Assembly (NCBI RefSeq): GCF_002433005.1
Contig: NZ_DJHF01000003.1
Span: 1 to 64,000 of the forward strand
Length of the DNA stretch: 64,000 nt
Direction: 5' to 3'
Origin: Acetomicrobium sp. UBA5826
Lineage (GTDB): Bacteria > Synergistota > Synergistia > Synergistales > Acetomicrobiaceae
Shown here: piece after piece, positions 43,713 to 52,399 of the stretch
How the letters are laid out: each line of letters starts with the position of its first letter
Position numbering within the stretch: position 1 is the stretch's first letter
Notes under the pieces: model-generated
The model's input: the letters and a program-made list of their open reading frames with translations, nothing else
What the model was told of the DNA's origin: nothing
The model's database searches: none
Position numbers and translations under genes: made by a program

Positions 43713-45440
43713 TTAATACCCGATGGGTATTCCTAAACGTCGACTATCAGCTCCACCGTTAAGTAATTTATCTGTGAAGAGAATGCCCTGGGCAGTGCCG
43801 AAATACCCAGATTTTGGTCTTACTTCTATATTGTGACCACGTATTTGGAGCATTTGAATTGTCGTCTGGTTCATCGTGTCTTCTAAAAGAAAAGCCCCGG
43901 CCTTTCCGTCGTAGGCTCTGGTGAAGATTCTTGGCTGTTCAATGGCCTCATCCATGCTCATGCCGAAATCTACTACGTTCATTATAATTTGAGTTACAGC
44001 GGTTATGATCCTCTGCGCGCCTGCCGCGCCAACAGTCATAAATGGCTTCCCAGCAGGATCCAGTAATATACTGGGCGACATCGATGAGAGTGGCCGTTTA
44101 CCCGGTTCTGGAGCATTAACGCTATTAGGATTAGGCGAGAAGTCATCCATTTCATTGTTGGCTACAATGCCATATTCGGGGACCACAATTCCTGAACCGA
44201 AGAAATAATTAATTGTATTGGTGGATGCTACGACGTTCCCTTCTTCGTCGGCAACAGAAAAATGGCTCGTAGATATGTGGGTATCATTTGCCACTGCGAT
44301 GTGGTTCGTCGTCATGTTGTCTTGGAACATCCAGGGATCGTCGGGCTGAACCTCAGTCATTACCGCATTGCGCCGTATTTTTTCTGCAAGTTTTCTTGCG
44401 TAATCTTTGTTGGTAAGTCCTTTTAGAGGAACTTCTATGAAAGCAGAATCTGCCATGTAGGCGTCTCTGTCGGCAAAGACCAGTTTCATTGCTTCGCCTA
44501 GAGTATGGAGGTATCTTGGGCTATTGTGTCCCCAATCGGAGATAGGAAAGTTCTCCATGATATTTAACAATTGAACAATGTGGGTTCCTCCGCTTGATGC
44601 TGGCGGTGTAGAATATACGTGGTAACCTCTGTAGGTGCCGCTCACCGGTTCTCTTGTTTCAACTTTATAGTTTCTGAGATCATCCATCGTCATATTCCCG
44701 CCATTTTTGTTCACAGCGTTTACAAAGGCTTCTCCAATTGGGCCGTCATAAAATACCTTCGGTCCATGTTCACCTATCATCCTGAAGGCCTTGGCTAAAT
44801 TTGGCTGCTTTAAGACCTTTCCGGCTTCAATGGGGTAGCCATCCTTCAGGAAAGGGACGTCAGAGGGATCGTTAAAGGCGTAGAGTTTCTCGAGATTGTC
44901 CGTAATGATCTCTGTTTGCATTTCCACTATAACGAAACTTTCCTCGGCAAGTTTGATCGCAGGTTTTGCCACCTCAGACCATGGCATTGTGCCATATTTT
45001 TCTAGGGCCATCCACATTCCCATGATGTAACCGGGAACTCCAACGGATTTCCCGCCGAGCTGAGACCATTTTTCTTCCTTAGCTTTCTCAGAGGCAAACA
45101 TATCCTTGGTAGCGCTAGCTGGAGCGGTTTCCCTGTAGTCCAGTTCTATAATCTCTCCTGTTTTTGCAAATCGAATGATCATGAACCCCCCGCCACCAAT
45201 GCCTGAGGCGTTTGGTTCCACGACGTTGAGCGCTAAAGCTGTCGCTACAGCAGCATCTATAGCGTTGCCCCCTTTTTTGAGTATCTCTACACCCGCTCTT
45301 GAGGCCAATAAATGTGCCGACGATACCATGCCGTGTTTTACATATACGTCCTTAATAAGAGGCTCCTGAGCCGGCGCCATTGTTGACATTACTACGATTG
45401 CTATGATAATGCTTACCATCAACGAAAGAATTTTTTTCAT
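43713..45440 (-). CDS. ggt: Gamma-glutamyltranspeptidase
   Basis: A 575-residue exported enzyme that hydrolyses glutathione or other gamma-glutamyl compounds. Residues 1-23 form a signal peptide (MKKILSLMVSIIIAIVVMST). NAIDAAVATALALNVVEPNASGIGGGGFM is the family's amino-terminal block. The autoprocessing Thr lies in HISTSHFSVADEEGN, and GKRPLSSMSPSILLD forms part of the oxyanion site. The ATG at 45440 follows GGGAGGAAT. Neighbouring genes on the same strand are damaged, but this one appears intact. Confidence 0.93.
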   Translation of the reverse strand: MKKILSLMVSIIIAIVVMSTMAPAQEPLIKDVYVKHGMVSSAHLLASRAGVEILKKGGNAIDAAVATALALNVVEPNASGIGGGGFMIIRFAKTGEIIELDYRETAPASATKDMFASEKAKEEKWSQLGGKSVGVPGYIMGMWMALEKYGTMPWSEVAKPAIKLAEESFVIVEMQTEIITDNLEKLYAFNDPSDVPFLKDGYPIEAGKVLKQPNLAKAFRMIGEHGPKVFYDGPIGEAFVNAVNKNGGNMTMDDLRNYKVETREPVSGTYRGYHVYSTPPASSGGTHIVQLLNIMENFPISDWGHNSPRYLHTLGEAMKLVFADRDAYMADSAFIEVPLKGLTNKDYARKLAEKIRRNAVMTEVQPDDPWMFQDNMTTNHIAVANDTHISTSHFSVADEEGNVVASTNTINYFFGSGIVVPEYGIVANNEMDDFSPNPNSVNAPEPGKRPLSSMSPSILLDPAGKPFMTVGAAGAQRIITAVTQIIMNVVDFGMSMDEAIEQPRIFTRAYDGKAGAFLLEDTMNQTTIQMLQIRGHNIEVRPKSGYFGTAQGILFTDKLLNGGADSRRLGIPIGY

Positions 45441-45483
45441 ACCTATTCCTCCCCTTTTTTTATATTTTAACATTAATATAACA

Positions 45484-46578
45484 TTACATTCTTAGATTGT
45501 CAGAATTTAGGGGTGACAAAAACGATCCTAGCCCCTTATGGAGTAGCTCATTGAATTTTGGAATTCCGTAGATAACAATTTCCTTTGTAGGGTCGCAAAA
45601 GCCAATTGCATCAAAAAAGGATTGAATTGCAGTTACATGTCTTGCTATGCGCAGGCCAATTGATTGGTCTTCTTCATAGGGGATAAAGAGTAGTCCCAAT
45701 TTCGAAGCCCATGCGTAATATTTATCTCTGCCCGTTAGGACCAGCTCTTCGTTCGTTTTGCCCCTTAGTCGACCTTGGCTAGGGTTGCCCGTTTCCATCA
45801 AAATTGGCATGGAATTTGTTGCATCTCCCCATTCTCGATGGGTGAGTCCACGCAAGTTCTTTGGCGACGGCTCCAGGCGTATTGGAATTCCGGCGGTTTC
45901 CATCTCAATGGCAACCATGGCGGCTAATTCCATGCTGCGTTCGTGAGCAACTATGGCATTGACGACGGGATATTCGGGAGATGCCTCGTGCAGATCGAAG
46001 GCAAGGTCAACATTTTCCGCAATGACAAGCTGGCGAAGAGCATAGGCTAGACGTTGAGTGAGAGCGCCATCGGGGGTTCCTGGGTGAGCTCTATTGAGAT
46101 TGCTTTTTTCGCTTCCCGCAAGCTTTTGCCCTGACTGTGGGTGTATGAAAACGTCGGGGTTGGGCCACTGAAATATGGGGTTTGTACTTCTGGAGCCATA
46201 TCTGAACATTCTCGTCGAACCGTCGGGAAGGGAAAAGTGAATAAATTGAGGATGCGCTTCCTGTGGCGAATTATGGGTAAAGCCCATATTGTTAGCGAAG
46301 GGAACCACGATAAGTCGCCCCTTCTGAACTTGTGCGCGTTCTAGGAAGAGGATTGCAGCAAGATATCCAGCCGTTGCAATGCTTAAAATAGTGTCTAGAT
46401 ATCCAAAAGTGCCTTCGACGAGATGTCGTAAAGGAAGCCCCTCGCCTGCCACAATACTACCCGCAATTGCCGCCAAGACCATGGATATTGCTATAGGGAG
46501 TTTTAAAAAGAAGGCACCAAAGACAAAGGTGCCAACCATGAGAATTTTGTAAAAACCCTCGGGCCAAAATAGAGTCAT
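45484..46578 (-). CDS. TRAP-permease N-terminus fused to desuccinylase/aspartoacylase (probable deletion chimera)
   Basis: The 364-residue frame is a hybrid. Residues 1-69 resemble the start of a DctM-type TRAP large permease subunit: two hydrophobic helices and LPIAISMVLAAIAGSIVAGEG, YLDTILSIATA. From residue about 70 (GYLAAILFLE) the sequence matches succinylglutamate desuccinylase/aspartoacylase-like zinc peptidases: VVPFANNMGFTHN, KSNLNRAHPG, AFDLHEAS (zinc His), ILMETGNPSQG. The expected HGNE zinc motif just before the junction is absent. In other genomes the two genes are neighbours. I infer a deletion that joined them in frame; the product is unlikely to be active. Confidence 0.65.
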   Translation of the reverse strand: MTLFWPEGFYKILMVGTFVFGAFFLKLPIAISMVLAAIAGSIVAGEGLPLRHLVEGTFGYLDTILSIATAGYLAAILFLERAQVQKGRLIVVPFANNMGFTHNSPQEAHPQFIHFSLPDGSTRMFRYGSRSTNPIFQWPNPDVFIHPQSGQKLAGSEKSNLNRAHPGTPDGALTQRLAYALRQLVIAENVDLAFDLHEASPEYPVVNAIVAHERSMELAAMVAIEMETAGIPIRLEPSPKNLRGLTHREWGDATNSMPILMETGNPSQGRLRGKTNEELVLTGRDKYYAWASKLGLLFIPYEEDQSIGLRIARHVTAIQSFFDAIGFCDPTKEIVIYGIPKFNELLHKGLGSFLSPLNSDNLRM

Positions 46579-46676
46579 GGTCCTAACCTATTACGATACC
46601 CCAGTCCAAGTACATAATATTTCTCATTTTTCTCATGGCTAACTATAATAAATTGCTAAAAATAGAACTATGCTAA

Positions 46677-46727
46677 CTTAAACAAACAAAGAGGCGCCCT
46701 TTGCGGACACCTCTTTGTTTGTTTAAG
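46677..46727 (-). terminator. Terminator of the fructose PTS operon
   Basis: An 18-bp perfect stem, 46677-46694 with 46710-46727 (CTTAAACAAACAAAGAGG), encloses a 15-base loop after the fruA stop. The rest of 46579-46740 holds no gene. Confidence 0.8.
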
Positions 46728-46740
46728 GCATGTTTAGCTT

Positions 46741-48111
46741 TTATTGTTTCCTGGGTTTCAGTGCGCTTACCAAGGCAGCCGTTACTAGAGTTCCGGCGAT
46801 TATGGCTATTATATAAAACCCAAGATTTCCGACGGCATTCGGGATGGGGAGGACGAAAAAACCTCCATGGGGAGCTCTGAGGGTACAGCGGAAGAACATG
46901 GAAAGTGCTCCAGTGACGGCTGAGCCGGCAATGATTGAGGGTATTACCCTCAAAGGATCGGCAGCGGCAAAGGGTATAGCTCCTTCAGTTATAAAGGACA
47001 CTCCAAGGATCGCTGCGGCTTTGCCGGCTTCCCTTTCTTCTTTTGTGAACTTATTTTTTGCGATGAACGTGGCCAAAGCAATTCCCAATGGAGGCGTCAT
47101 ACCTGCGGCCATAACCGCGGCCATGGGCTCGAAAGTGTTACTCCCAAGAAGACCCACGGCAAAGGCGTAAGCTGCCTTATTGACGGGGCCTCCCATATCG
47201 ACGGCCATCATTGCTCCAAGTATCAGTCCCAAAATAGCCGCGTTAGCGGTGCTCATATTGTTAAGGCTCACGGTAAGCCAGTCCATTATGCCTTTTACCG
47301 GCGTGCCTATAACGTATATCATGAGCAATCCCGTTGCTAGAGAAGATAAAAGAGGCAGGACTAAAACGGGCATGAGCCCCTCCAGGCTTTTCGGGAGTTT
47401 TATGGATTTTTTAAGCCCAAGCGTAATATAACCGGCGATAAAACCTGCCAATATACCCCCGAGAAAACCTGCTCCTATTTGATTGGCGAGCATACCGCCT
47501 ATGAGGCCCGGAGTAAGGCCTGGCCTATCGGCTATGGAGTAGGCGATATAACCGGCAAGGACCGGGACCATGAGGGCAAACGCCGCTCCGCCGCCTATCC
47601 TCATGAGCGCAGCAGCCAAGCTGCCTTCCTGTTCTGCGGCATGTATTCCAAAGGCAAACGACAAGGCGATGCACAAACCTCCCGCCACTACGACGGGTAT
47701 TATGTAGGAAACGCCCGTCATGAGGTGCTTGTACACGCCTGACCTTTGTGCCGATCGCTGAGCCTTCATCTCCTCTATCTTGGCGACCTCTTTTTCCATG
47801 GTAACCGTGGCTTTCTTTAATGCCTCATTTATCACGGCAACGCCGTCTTTGATCGCTATTCCCGTAGATGTCATGTATATTGGTTTCCCTGCAAACCTCT
47901 CCGTATTTACGTTTGTGTCGGCTGCGATGATGACGATGTCAGCTTGTGCTATATCTTCATCCGTTAGCTTATTCTCAGAACCCGCCGACCCCATTGTCTC
48001 GACCTTTATTTCGTGGCCTAACTTTTCTGCTCCAACCTTCAAAGATTCTGCTGCCATGTAGGTATGGGCAATTCCTGTCGGACAAGCTGTTACAGCAACT
48101 ATCTTTGCCAT
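46741..48111 (-). CDS. fruA: Fructose PTS enzyme IIBC
   Basis: The 456-residue membrane protein has a IIB domain (1-about 100) with the phospho-cysteine in VAVTACPTGIAHTYMAAE (Cys10) and a IIC domain of about ten helices (130-456), containing the substrate block AADPLRVIPSIIAGSAVTG. It imports fructose as fructose-1-phosphate. No second IIB or IIA domain is fused; IIA is coded separately. The ATG at 48111 follows GGAGGAAAC and is 19 bases downstream of the IIA gene. Confidence 0.93.
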   Translation of the reverse strand: MAKIVAVTACPTGIAHTYMAAESLKVGAEKLGHEIKVETMGSAGSENKLTDEDIAQADIVIIAADTNVNTERFAGKPIYMTSTGIAIKDGVAVINEALKKATVTMEKEVAKIEEMKAQRSAQRSGVYKHLMTGVSYIIPVVVAGGLCIALSFAFGIHAAEQEGSLAAALMRIGGGAAFALMVPVLAGYIAYSIADRPGLTPGLIGGMLANQIGAGFLGGILAGFIAGYITLGLKKSIKLPKSLEGLMPVLVLPLLSSLATGLLMIYVIGTPVKGIMDWLTVSLNNMSTANAAILGLILGAMMAVDMGGPVNKAAYAFAVGLLGSNTFEPMAAVMAAGMTPPLGIALATFIAKNKFTKEEREAGKAAAILGVSFITEGAIPFAAADPLRVIPSIIAGSAVTGALSMFFRCTLRAPHGGFFVLPIPNAVGNLGFYIIAIIAGTLVTAALVSALKPRKQ

Positions 48112-48130
48112 CTTTGTTTCCTCCTTCCCT

Positions 48131-48595
48131 CTAACTCATCTGTTCTTCTTGTTTTTCGATGACGCCCAAGACGTCCCGGGGAGACTTGGCGTTTCTCAGC
48201 GACTCCCTGAAGTTTTCGTGCATAAGCAACCTTGCGAGCTTAGAAAGGGCTTGCAGATAAACTTTATCTGCATCCTTTGGCGCAGCGATCAGAAAGAAGA
48301 TGTCGGCCTTTGTCCCGTCGAGGGATGCTACGTCTATTCCTTGGGTGGTCCTGGCCATAGCTAAGCCGGCAGCCTTTACTGCTTCGGATTTAGCGTGAGG
48401 TATGGCAACTCCGAATCCGACTCCCGTAGTCCCCTGTTTTTCCCTCTCGGTCACATCCCTTAAATATGCCTCTACATCTGCGACTATCCCATCCTCATAC
48501 ATCTTGTTTGCCAGAGCCTTCCAGACATCCTCCTTTGCGTCGGCCGTTAAGTCGAGCAGTATCCTTCCTTCCGATAATAAATCCTTGATATTCAT
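48131..48595 (-). CDS. Fructose PTS enzyme IIA
   Basis: A 154-residue PTS EIIA of the fructose/mannitol type. The phospho-histidine is in GVGFGVAIPHAKSEAV (His67). It passes phosphate from HPr to the IIB domain. Four-base overlap with the fruK stop shows translational coupling. HPr and enzyme I genes are not in the window. Confidence 0.92.
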   Translation of the reverse strand: MNIKDLLSEGRILLDLTADAKEDVWKALANKMYEDGIVADVEAYLRDVTEREKQGTTGVGFGVAIPHAKSEAVKAAGLAMARTTQGIDVASLDGTKADIFFLIAAPKDADKVYLQALSKLARLLMHENFRESLRNAKSPRDVLGVIEKQEEQMS

Positions 48596-49536
48596 ATCTT
48601 GACCTCCTTTACGGAAATTTTCTCAATAACGGACAGGACTCTTTCCCGTGTCGTTCGTTCTGTTCCCAATTTTGTGAGGGCACAGAGGGAAAAAGCCGTC
48701 GCTAGTTTAGCCCGTTCCAATAGAGCTTCTCCTTTTACCGCACCTGCAATTAAACCGGTTACCATTGCATCTCCGGCGCCAACAGTGGTCAAAACGTCGA
48801 TTTTGGGAGGTATGGCCTGTATGAGGGTGTGGTCTTCAGCGAACAAAGCTCCCTTCTCGCCCATGGAGAGACATACGGTTTTGATACCCAGGGAAAGCAG
48901 TTTTTTTAAGCCCTCTACGATTTGGTCGAAGGAGGGATTTGAGAGGCCAAAAATCTCGCAAAATTCTGCGATGTTGGGCTTTATGAGGTCAGGCTTAGAT
49001 TTCAAGGCCTTTTTCAATGCGGGGCCACTCGTGTCTAAAGCTACAAATTTGCCCAGGGATTTAAGTATGGATGTAACTTCGGCAAAAAAATCGTCGTAGA
49101 TACCGGGAGGAAGGCTGCCACAGAGGGCGAAATAATCGTTATTTTCGGCCAATCGTGTTAATATATTTTGTAAATTGGCGCGCACTTTTTCGTCGCATTG
49201 AAGCCCGGGAAAATTTATGTCCGTTATCTCCTTTTTTTGCTCATCAACGATCTTGATGTTGGTGCGCGTTTCTCCGTCTAAAAGCACGAATTCGTCTTTT
49301 ATCCCTCTGGCTGCAAGGAAGTTCTCGAACAACTCTTTGTTGTGCTTGCCCAGAAAACCTGTAGCAACTACTTCTTCTATGCCGTAGTCCTTTAAAAAAG
49401 AAGCCACGTTGAAACCCTTGCCCCCGATGTCTTTGCGCTCCTTTTTGACTCTGTTCACCCTTCCTGCCGTGAAGTCAGGGATAAATATGGTATGGTCTAT
49501 TGCAGGGTTTGGGGTGACCGTTACGATAGATGTCAC
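48592..49536 (-). CDS. fruK: 1-phosphofructokinase
   Basis: The 314-residue PfkB-type kinase phosphorylates fructose-1-phosphate to the 1,6-bisphosphate. Motifs are VTPNPAIDHTI at the start, GGKGFNVASFLKDYG and the C-terminal TVGAGDAMVTGLIAGA with the catalytic Asp. It overlaps fruR by four bases. Confidence 0.93.
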   Translation of the reverse strand: MTSIVTVTPNPAIDHTIFIPDFTAGRVNRVKKERKDIGGKGFNVASFLKDYGIEEVVATGFLGKHNKELFENFLAARGIKDEFVLLDGETRTNIKIVDEQKKEITDINFPGLQCDEKVRANLQNILTRLAENNDYFALCGSLPPGIYDDFFAEVTSILKSLGKFVALDTSGPALKKALKSKPDLIKPNIAEFCEIFGLSNPSFDQIVEGLKKLLSLGIKTVCLSMGEKGALFAEDHTLIQAIPPKIDVLTTVGAGDAMVTGLIAGAVKGEALLERAKLATAFSLCALTKLGTERTTRERVLSVIEKISVKEVKI

Positions 49537-50315
49537 CTTTCATCGCTCCCTTCGCTAGCGATAATTACTTTTACCTTTCTTTTTAATTGCTCGACCTTTC
49601 TTTCATCTCCCTTGTCGTCGGTGATGAACAAATCAAGTTCATTGAGATCACATATCTTGCATAAGCCCTCCAGACCTATCTTTGAATGGTCTGCGACGAG
49701 TATCTTTTTTTTGCCGGCGAAGAGCATATGGCGCTTTGTCTCGGCTTCCGTCATATTTGGTGTGGTAACGCCGAAATCGGCGTCAATGGCATTTGCTGCC
49801 AGAAAGACCTTGTCAAAGCGAAGGGCCTTTAACGCTTGGTTGGTCAAAAATCCGACGAGGGATCGGGGGCCCTTTCGCAGGATTCCGCCCAATAACCAAA
49901 CCTCTACCGAAGGATCGTCGAGGAATACATTTGCAACATCTATGCAGTTGGTGGCGACTGTCACATTGCGTCCGCGAAGGTTTGAGGCGATCTGCAGGGT
50001 AGTGGTGCCAGCATCAAGCAATACGGTTTCTCCGTCTTTTACTAAGGATGCGGCCATTTTTCCGATAGCTGCCTTGAGGTTAAGGTTTTGAATTTCCTTC
50101 TCTTGAAAGGTGGGTTCAAGGCCGTAATTGGGAGGAACGGCCCCGCCGTGAGTCCGCTTGAGCAGGTTCATGTCTTCAAGAACTGCCAGGTCCCGACGTA
50201 TCGTAGCCTCGGAGACGCCGAACTCTTGAACCAGGTCTGCCACGTATATGGGAGCACCCGATTTGATCTTGCTTATTATGGCGGCCCTTCTTTCCTCTGC
50301 GAACACTGCCATCAC
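49533..50315 (-). CDS. fruR: DeoR-family fructose operon repressor
   Basis: A 260-residue regulator. The N-terminal winged helix is visible (IYVADLVQEFGVSEATIRRD, LLKRTHGGAV), and the C-terminal sugar-phosphate-sensing domain has LLDAGTTTLQIA and ADHSKIGLEGL. It probably responds to fructose-1-phosphate or the bisphosphate. It is the first gene of fruR-fruK-IIA-fruA. Two operator-like direct repeats lie just upstream of its own ATG, implying autoregulation. Confidence 0.9.
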   Translation of the reverse strand: MMAVFAEERRAAIISKIKSGAPIYVADLVQEFGVSEATIRRDLAVLEDMNLLKRTHGGAVPPNYGLEPTFQEKEIQNLNLKAAIGKMAASLVKDGETVLLDAGTTTLQIASNLRGRNVTVATNCIDVANVFLDDPSVEVWLLGGILRKGPRSLVGFLTNQALKALRFDKVFLAANAIDADFGVTTPNMTEAETKRHMLFAGKKKILVADHSKIGLEGLCKICDLNELDLFITDDKGDERKVEQLKRKVKVIIASEGSDER

Positions 50316-50317
50316 CT

Positions 50318-50353
50318 TGATTGTTTTTGATCATTTATGATTGTTTGTGATCA
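50318..50353 (-). promoter_or_regulatory. Tandem FruR operator repeats
   Basis: TGATTGTTTTTGATCA at 50318-50333 is repeated as TGATTGTTTGTGATCA at 50338-50353, 20 bases apart (two helical turns). They lie between the -10 box and the fruR start. DeoR-family repressors recognise similar TGATTGTTT-type repeats, so these are probable FruR sites. Confidence 0.75.
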
Positions 50354-50381
50354 TTATATTACGCCTCTTTCAAAAATGCAA
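50353..50381 (-). promoter_or_regulatory. Promoter of the fru operon
   Basis: On the minus strand a -35 TTGCAT (50381-50376), a 17-base spacer and a perfect -10 TATAAT (50358-50353) are found. The operator repeats start at the edge of the -10 box, so a bound repressor would block initiation. Confidence 0.75.
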
Positions 50382-50415
50382 TACCCTTTTGTAGAAAGTT
50401 GATGAAAAATAAAAA

Positions 50416-50445
50416 AGGACAGACGATGCTTAAGACGTCTGTCCT
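50416..50445 (-). terminator. Terminator of the surface-glycan operon
   Basis: AGGACAGACG at 50416-50425 pairs with CGTCTGTCCT at 50436-50445. On the minus strand the stem is followed by TTTTTTATTTTT, a classic intrinsic terminator, after the ArnT-like pseudogene. Confidence 0.85.
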
Positions 50446-50487
50446 GCTTTTAGTGTTTTAATTAATGGGGGTTTCGTTATTGCTCGA

Positions 50488-51218
50488 TTACGATCGTTGC
50501 TCACAGGTGATGAGCATCCAACCTCCATACAGGTCCTTTACGGTAATGGGTATTCCTGATCGCCTCAATGCATCTGATACCAAGTTTACATTGCCTGCCC
50601 GAAGCAACACTACCGGCGTTTTGCCATTGCGAAACGTTGCTATGACCTTTTCTGACAACTGGTCCGACATGCCGGGGTTTATGTGATCCAATATCTCATC
50701 CCTATAGAAAGCAAGGCCGTTCAGCTTTTTATCGTAGACTACAAGAAGCTGAAAACTCCTGGCAGCGATGGCTTCATCAATGCTCGCACTAAGCCTTTTC
50801 ATGTCGTGGGGTGAGGAGACGACGGAAGTGCCCGAAAGGGCCTTAAGCGCCACGATGAAGATGCAACTGGATATGGCAAGGATTCGTATTATGCTTCTTT
50901 TTTTATCACGTTGAGATCTAAAAAGGCCGCCAGTGCCCGTCCCATGATCAAGGACAGGGGAAGAAAAAGCGGCAATATGTAAAGCTGGAGCTTGGACTTA
51001 GCCATGAAAAACAGGACCAGCGACAGCAGCTGAAGGCCAAGCAGTGTCGGCTCAAGGTAATTCCCGCTGCGCAACATCTCGCGGGCCACTTCAGCGTACC
51101 TTCCTTCGGTGGTCTCGTATAAGCCCCTGCTTCCCTGAAAGGCTATGGAGGCAAGCAATGCCAAAAGGACTACGAAGAGAAATTGCCTGCGTGAGGAAGT
51201 TTTACTTTGCGTGGACAA
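50488..51218 (-). pseudogene. ArnT-like glycosyltransferase pseudogene (internal deletion and frameshift)
   Basis: The first frame (51218-50889) begins like a GT39/GT83 lipid-linked sugar transferase: membrane helix, then GLYETTEGRYAEVAREMLRS and NYLEPTL. It then jumps to a late part of that family, LGLQLLSLVLFFMAKSKLQL and YILPLFLPLSLIMGRAL; some 300 middle residues, usually including HKPP, are gone. It stops at KKEA after an A7 run (50898-50904). One extra base there would continue as KKRSIIRILAISSCIFIVAL into the frame ending at 50488, with a soluble C-terminal domain. So the gene has both a deletion and a one-base frameshift. It overlaps the LAB_N remnant upstream. Confidence 0.7.
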
Positions 51219-51384
51219 TTTCTTTATGTTCTCTTAGGATGAAGTATATGTTTCGTATATAGATGAATACCCCACTGGCCTGCCCAACCATGAAAACGGG
51301 GTCACGCCTTGCTGCAGCATATATGAAAAGCAATATCCCCCCTACGAGGCTCAATATCCAAAAGGGAGAGGAGAACTTAATCAT
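51202..51384 (-). CDS. Truncated LAB_N-domain membrane protein
   Basis: About 60 residues, beginning MIKFSSPFWILSLVGGILLF and continuing with YAAARRDPVFMVGQASG, which matches the second half of the LAB_N domain (N-terminal domain of lipid-A-disaccharide synthase, often a small separate protein beside ArnT-like genes). The first helix of the normal domain (usually GFLGQ...FLVQW) is absent, and the frame begins eight bases after the stop of the preceding dehydratase gene. The ATG at 51384 has AAGGGA close upstream. It may be a remnant like the ArnT-like gene downstream. Confidence 0.55.
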   Translation of the reverse strand: MIKFSSPFWILSLVGGILLFIYAAARRDPVFMVGQASGVFIYIRNIYFILREHKEIVHAK

Positions 51385-51391
51385 GGTTCCC

Positions 51392-52399
51392 TTAATGTGC
51401 AAGCACCGGCTTTAATTTGTTACTGTCAAGGCCCGCCTGCACCTTTTGGCGCCAATACTGCAGCATATCCCTTACAGTGGCGGCAAGATCATGTTTGGGC
51501 CTCCAGCCTGTGGCTAATATGAGCTTTGACGAATCCCCCAGTATTATGGGTTCGTCTTTAGGCCGCAGCAGCATCGAGTCTATTTGCACATCGAAGGAAG
51601 TATTCAGCTCTTTCTCAATGATTTCTATAATCTCATTAACTGCATATGCTTTCTGGGCACTGATGTTGTAAGCTTCGCCAGGCATGCCCCTTTGGGCAAG
51701 CAAGATAAGGGCGGAAACCAAGTCCCTGACGTCAAGTATGGCCCTGCGGCTTTTTGTGTTTCCTACCCGAAGTATGGGTGGGATGTTGCCCTTTTCTATC
51801 TGGGCTGCTCTAAAGGTCAGATCTGAACATACGTCGCCCGTCTTTCTCGGCCCCGTTGTGTTAAATATCCTGGCCCTTATGCCTTTGATGCCCCATGTGG
51901 CCCAATATTGATATGTAAGGAGATCTTGGGCGGCCTTGCTTACTCCGTACGGATGCAGGGGAAGCAAGGCGTGATCTTCATTTATTGGGACTTCTTGCTC
52001 GCTAACATAGCCGTAAGCGGCGCTGGAGCATGCCACGACCACCGTAGGGTCGTAGAAATCTTTGGCTTGTATGAGCTTTATCGCCTCGAATAAATTTGCA
52101 GTGCCTATGACGTTTGTCTCCAAGGTCTCTTGCGGCCTGTCCCACGAGACGGCAGGGAAGCTTTGGGCTGCCAGATGATATATGAAATTTGGCCTGTATC
52201 GTTCGACAATTCTGTAGAGATCCTCGAAGTAGCGTACGTCCGTCTCCACAAATATGGCCTTCCCCTCGATTTCTTTCATATCAATCGTAGGTTTGTAATA
52301 AGAAGCTATGATATTGTCTTTTCCCGCAAGGCAAGAGAGCCTGTCTATGAGATGACTTCCTATCATTCCGCCGGCTCCTGTTATTAATATCAAGATCAT
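51392..52399 (-). CDS. NAD-dependent sugar-nucleotide dehydratase/epimerase (GDP-mannose 4,6-dehydratase-like)
   Basis: A 335-residue extended SDR enzyme. The NAD loop is LITGAGGMIGSHLIDRL at the start, the catalytic YxxxK is in HPYGVSKAAQDLL near residue 148, and VVACSSAAYGYV holds the active Ser. The middle PRKTGDVCSDLTFRAAQIEKG and late RPKDEPIILGDSSKL resemble GDP-mannose 4,6-dehydratases and GDP-6-deoxy-lyxo-4-hexulose reductases. It overlaps the GHMP kinase by four bases. A role in making a deoxy sugar for the cell surface is likely; the exact substrate is not fixed. Confidence 0.8.
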   Translation of the reverse strand: MILILITGAGGMIGSHLIDRLSCLAGKDNIIASYYKPTIDMKEIEGKAIFVETDVRYFEDLYRIVERYRPNFIYHLAAQSFPAVSWDRPQETLETNVIGTANLFEAIKLIQAKDFYDPTVVVACSSAAYGYVSEQEVPINEDHALLPLHPYGVSKAAQDLLTYQYWATWGIKGIRARIFNTTGPRKTGDVCSDLTFRAAQIEKGNIPPILRVGNTKSRRAILDVRDLVSALILLAQRGMPGEAYNISAQKAYAVNEIIEIIEKELNTSFDVQIDSMLLRPKDEPIILGDSSKLILATGWRPKHDLAATVRDMLQYWRQKVQAGLDSNKLKPVLAH

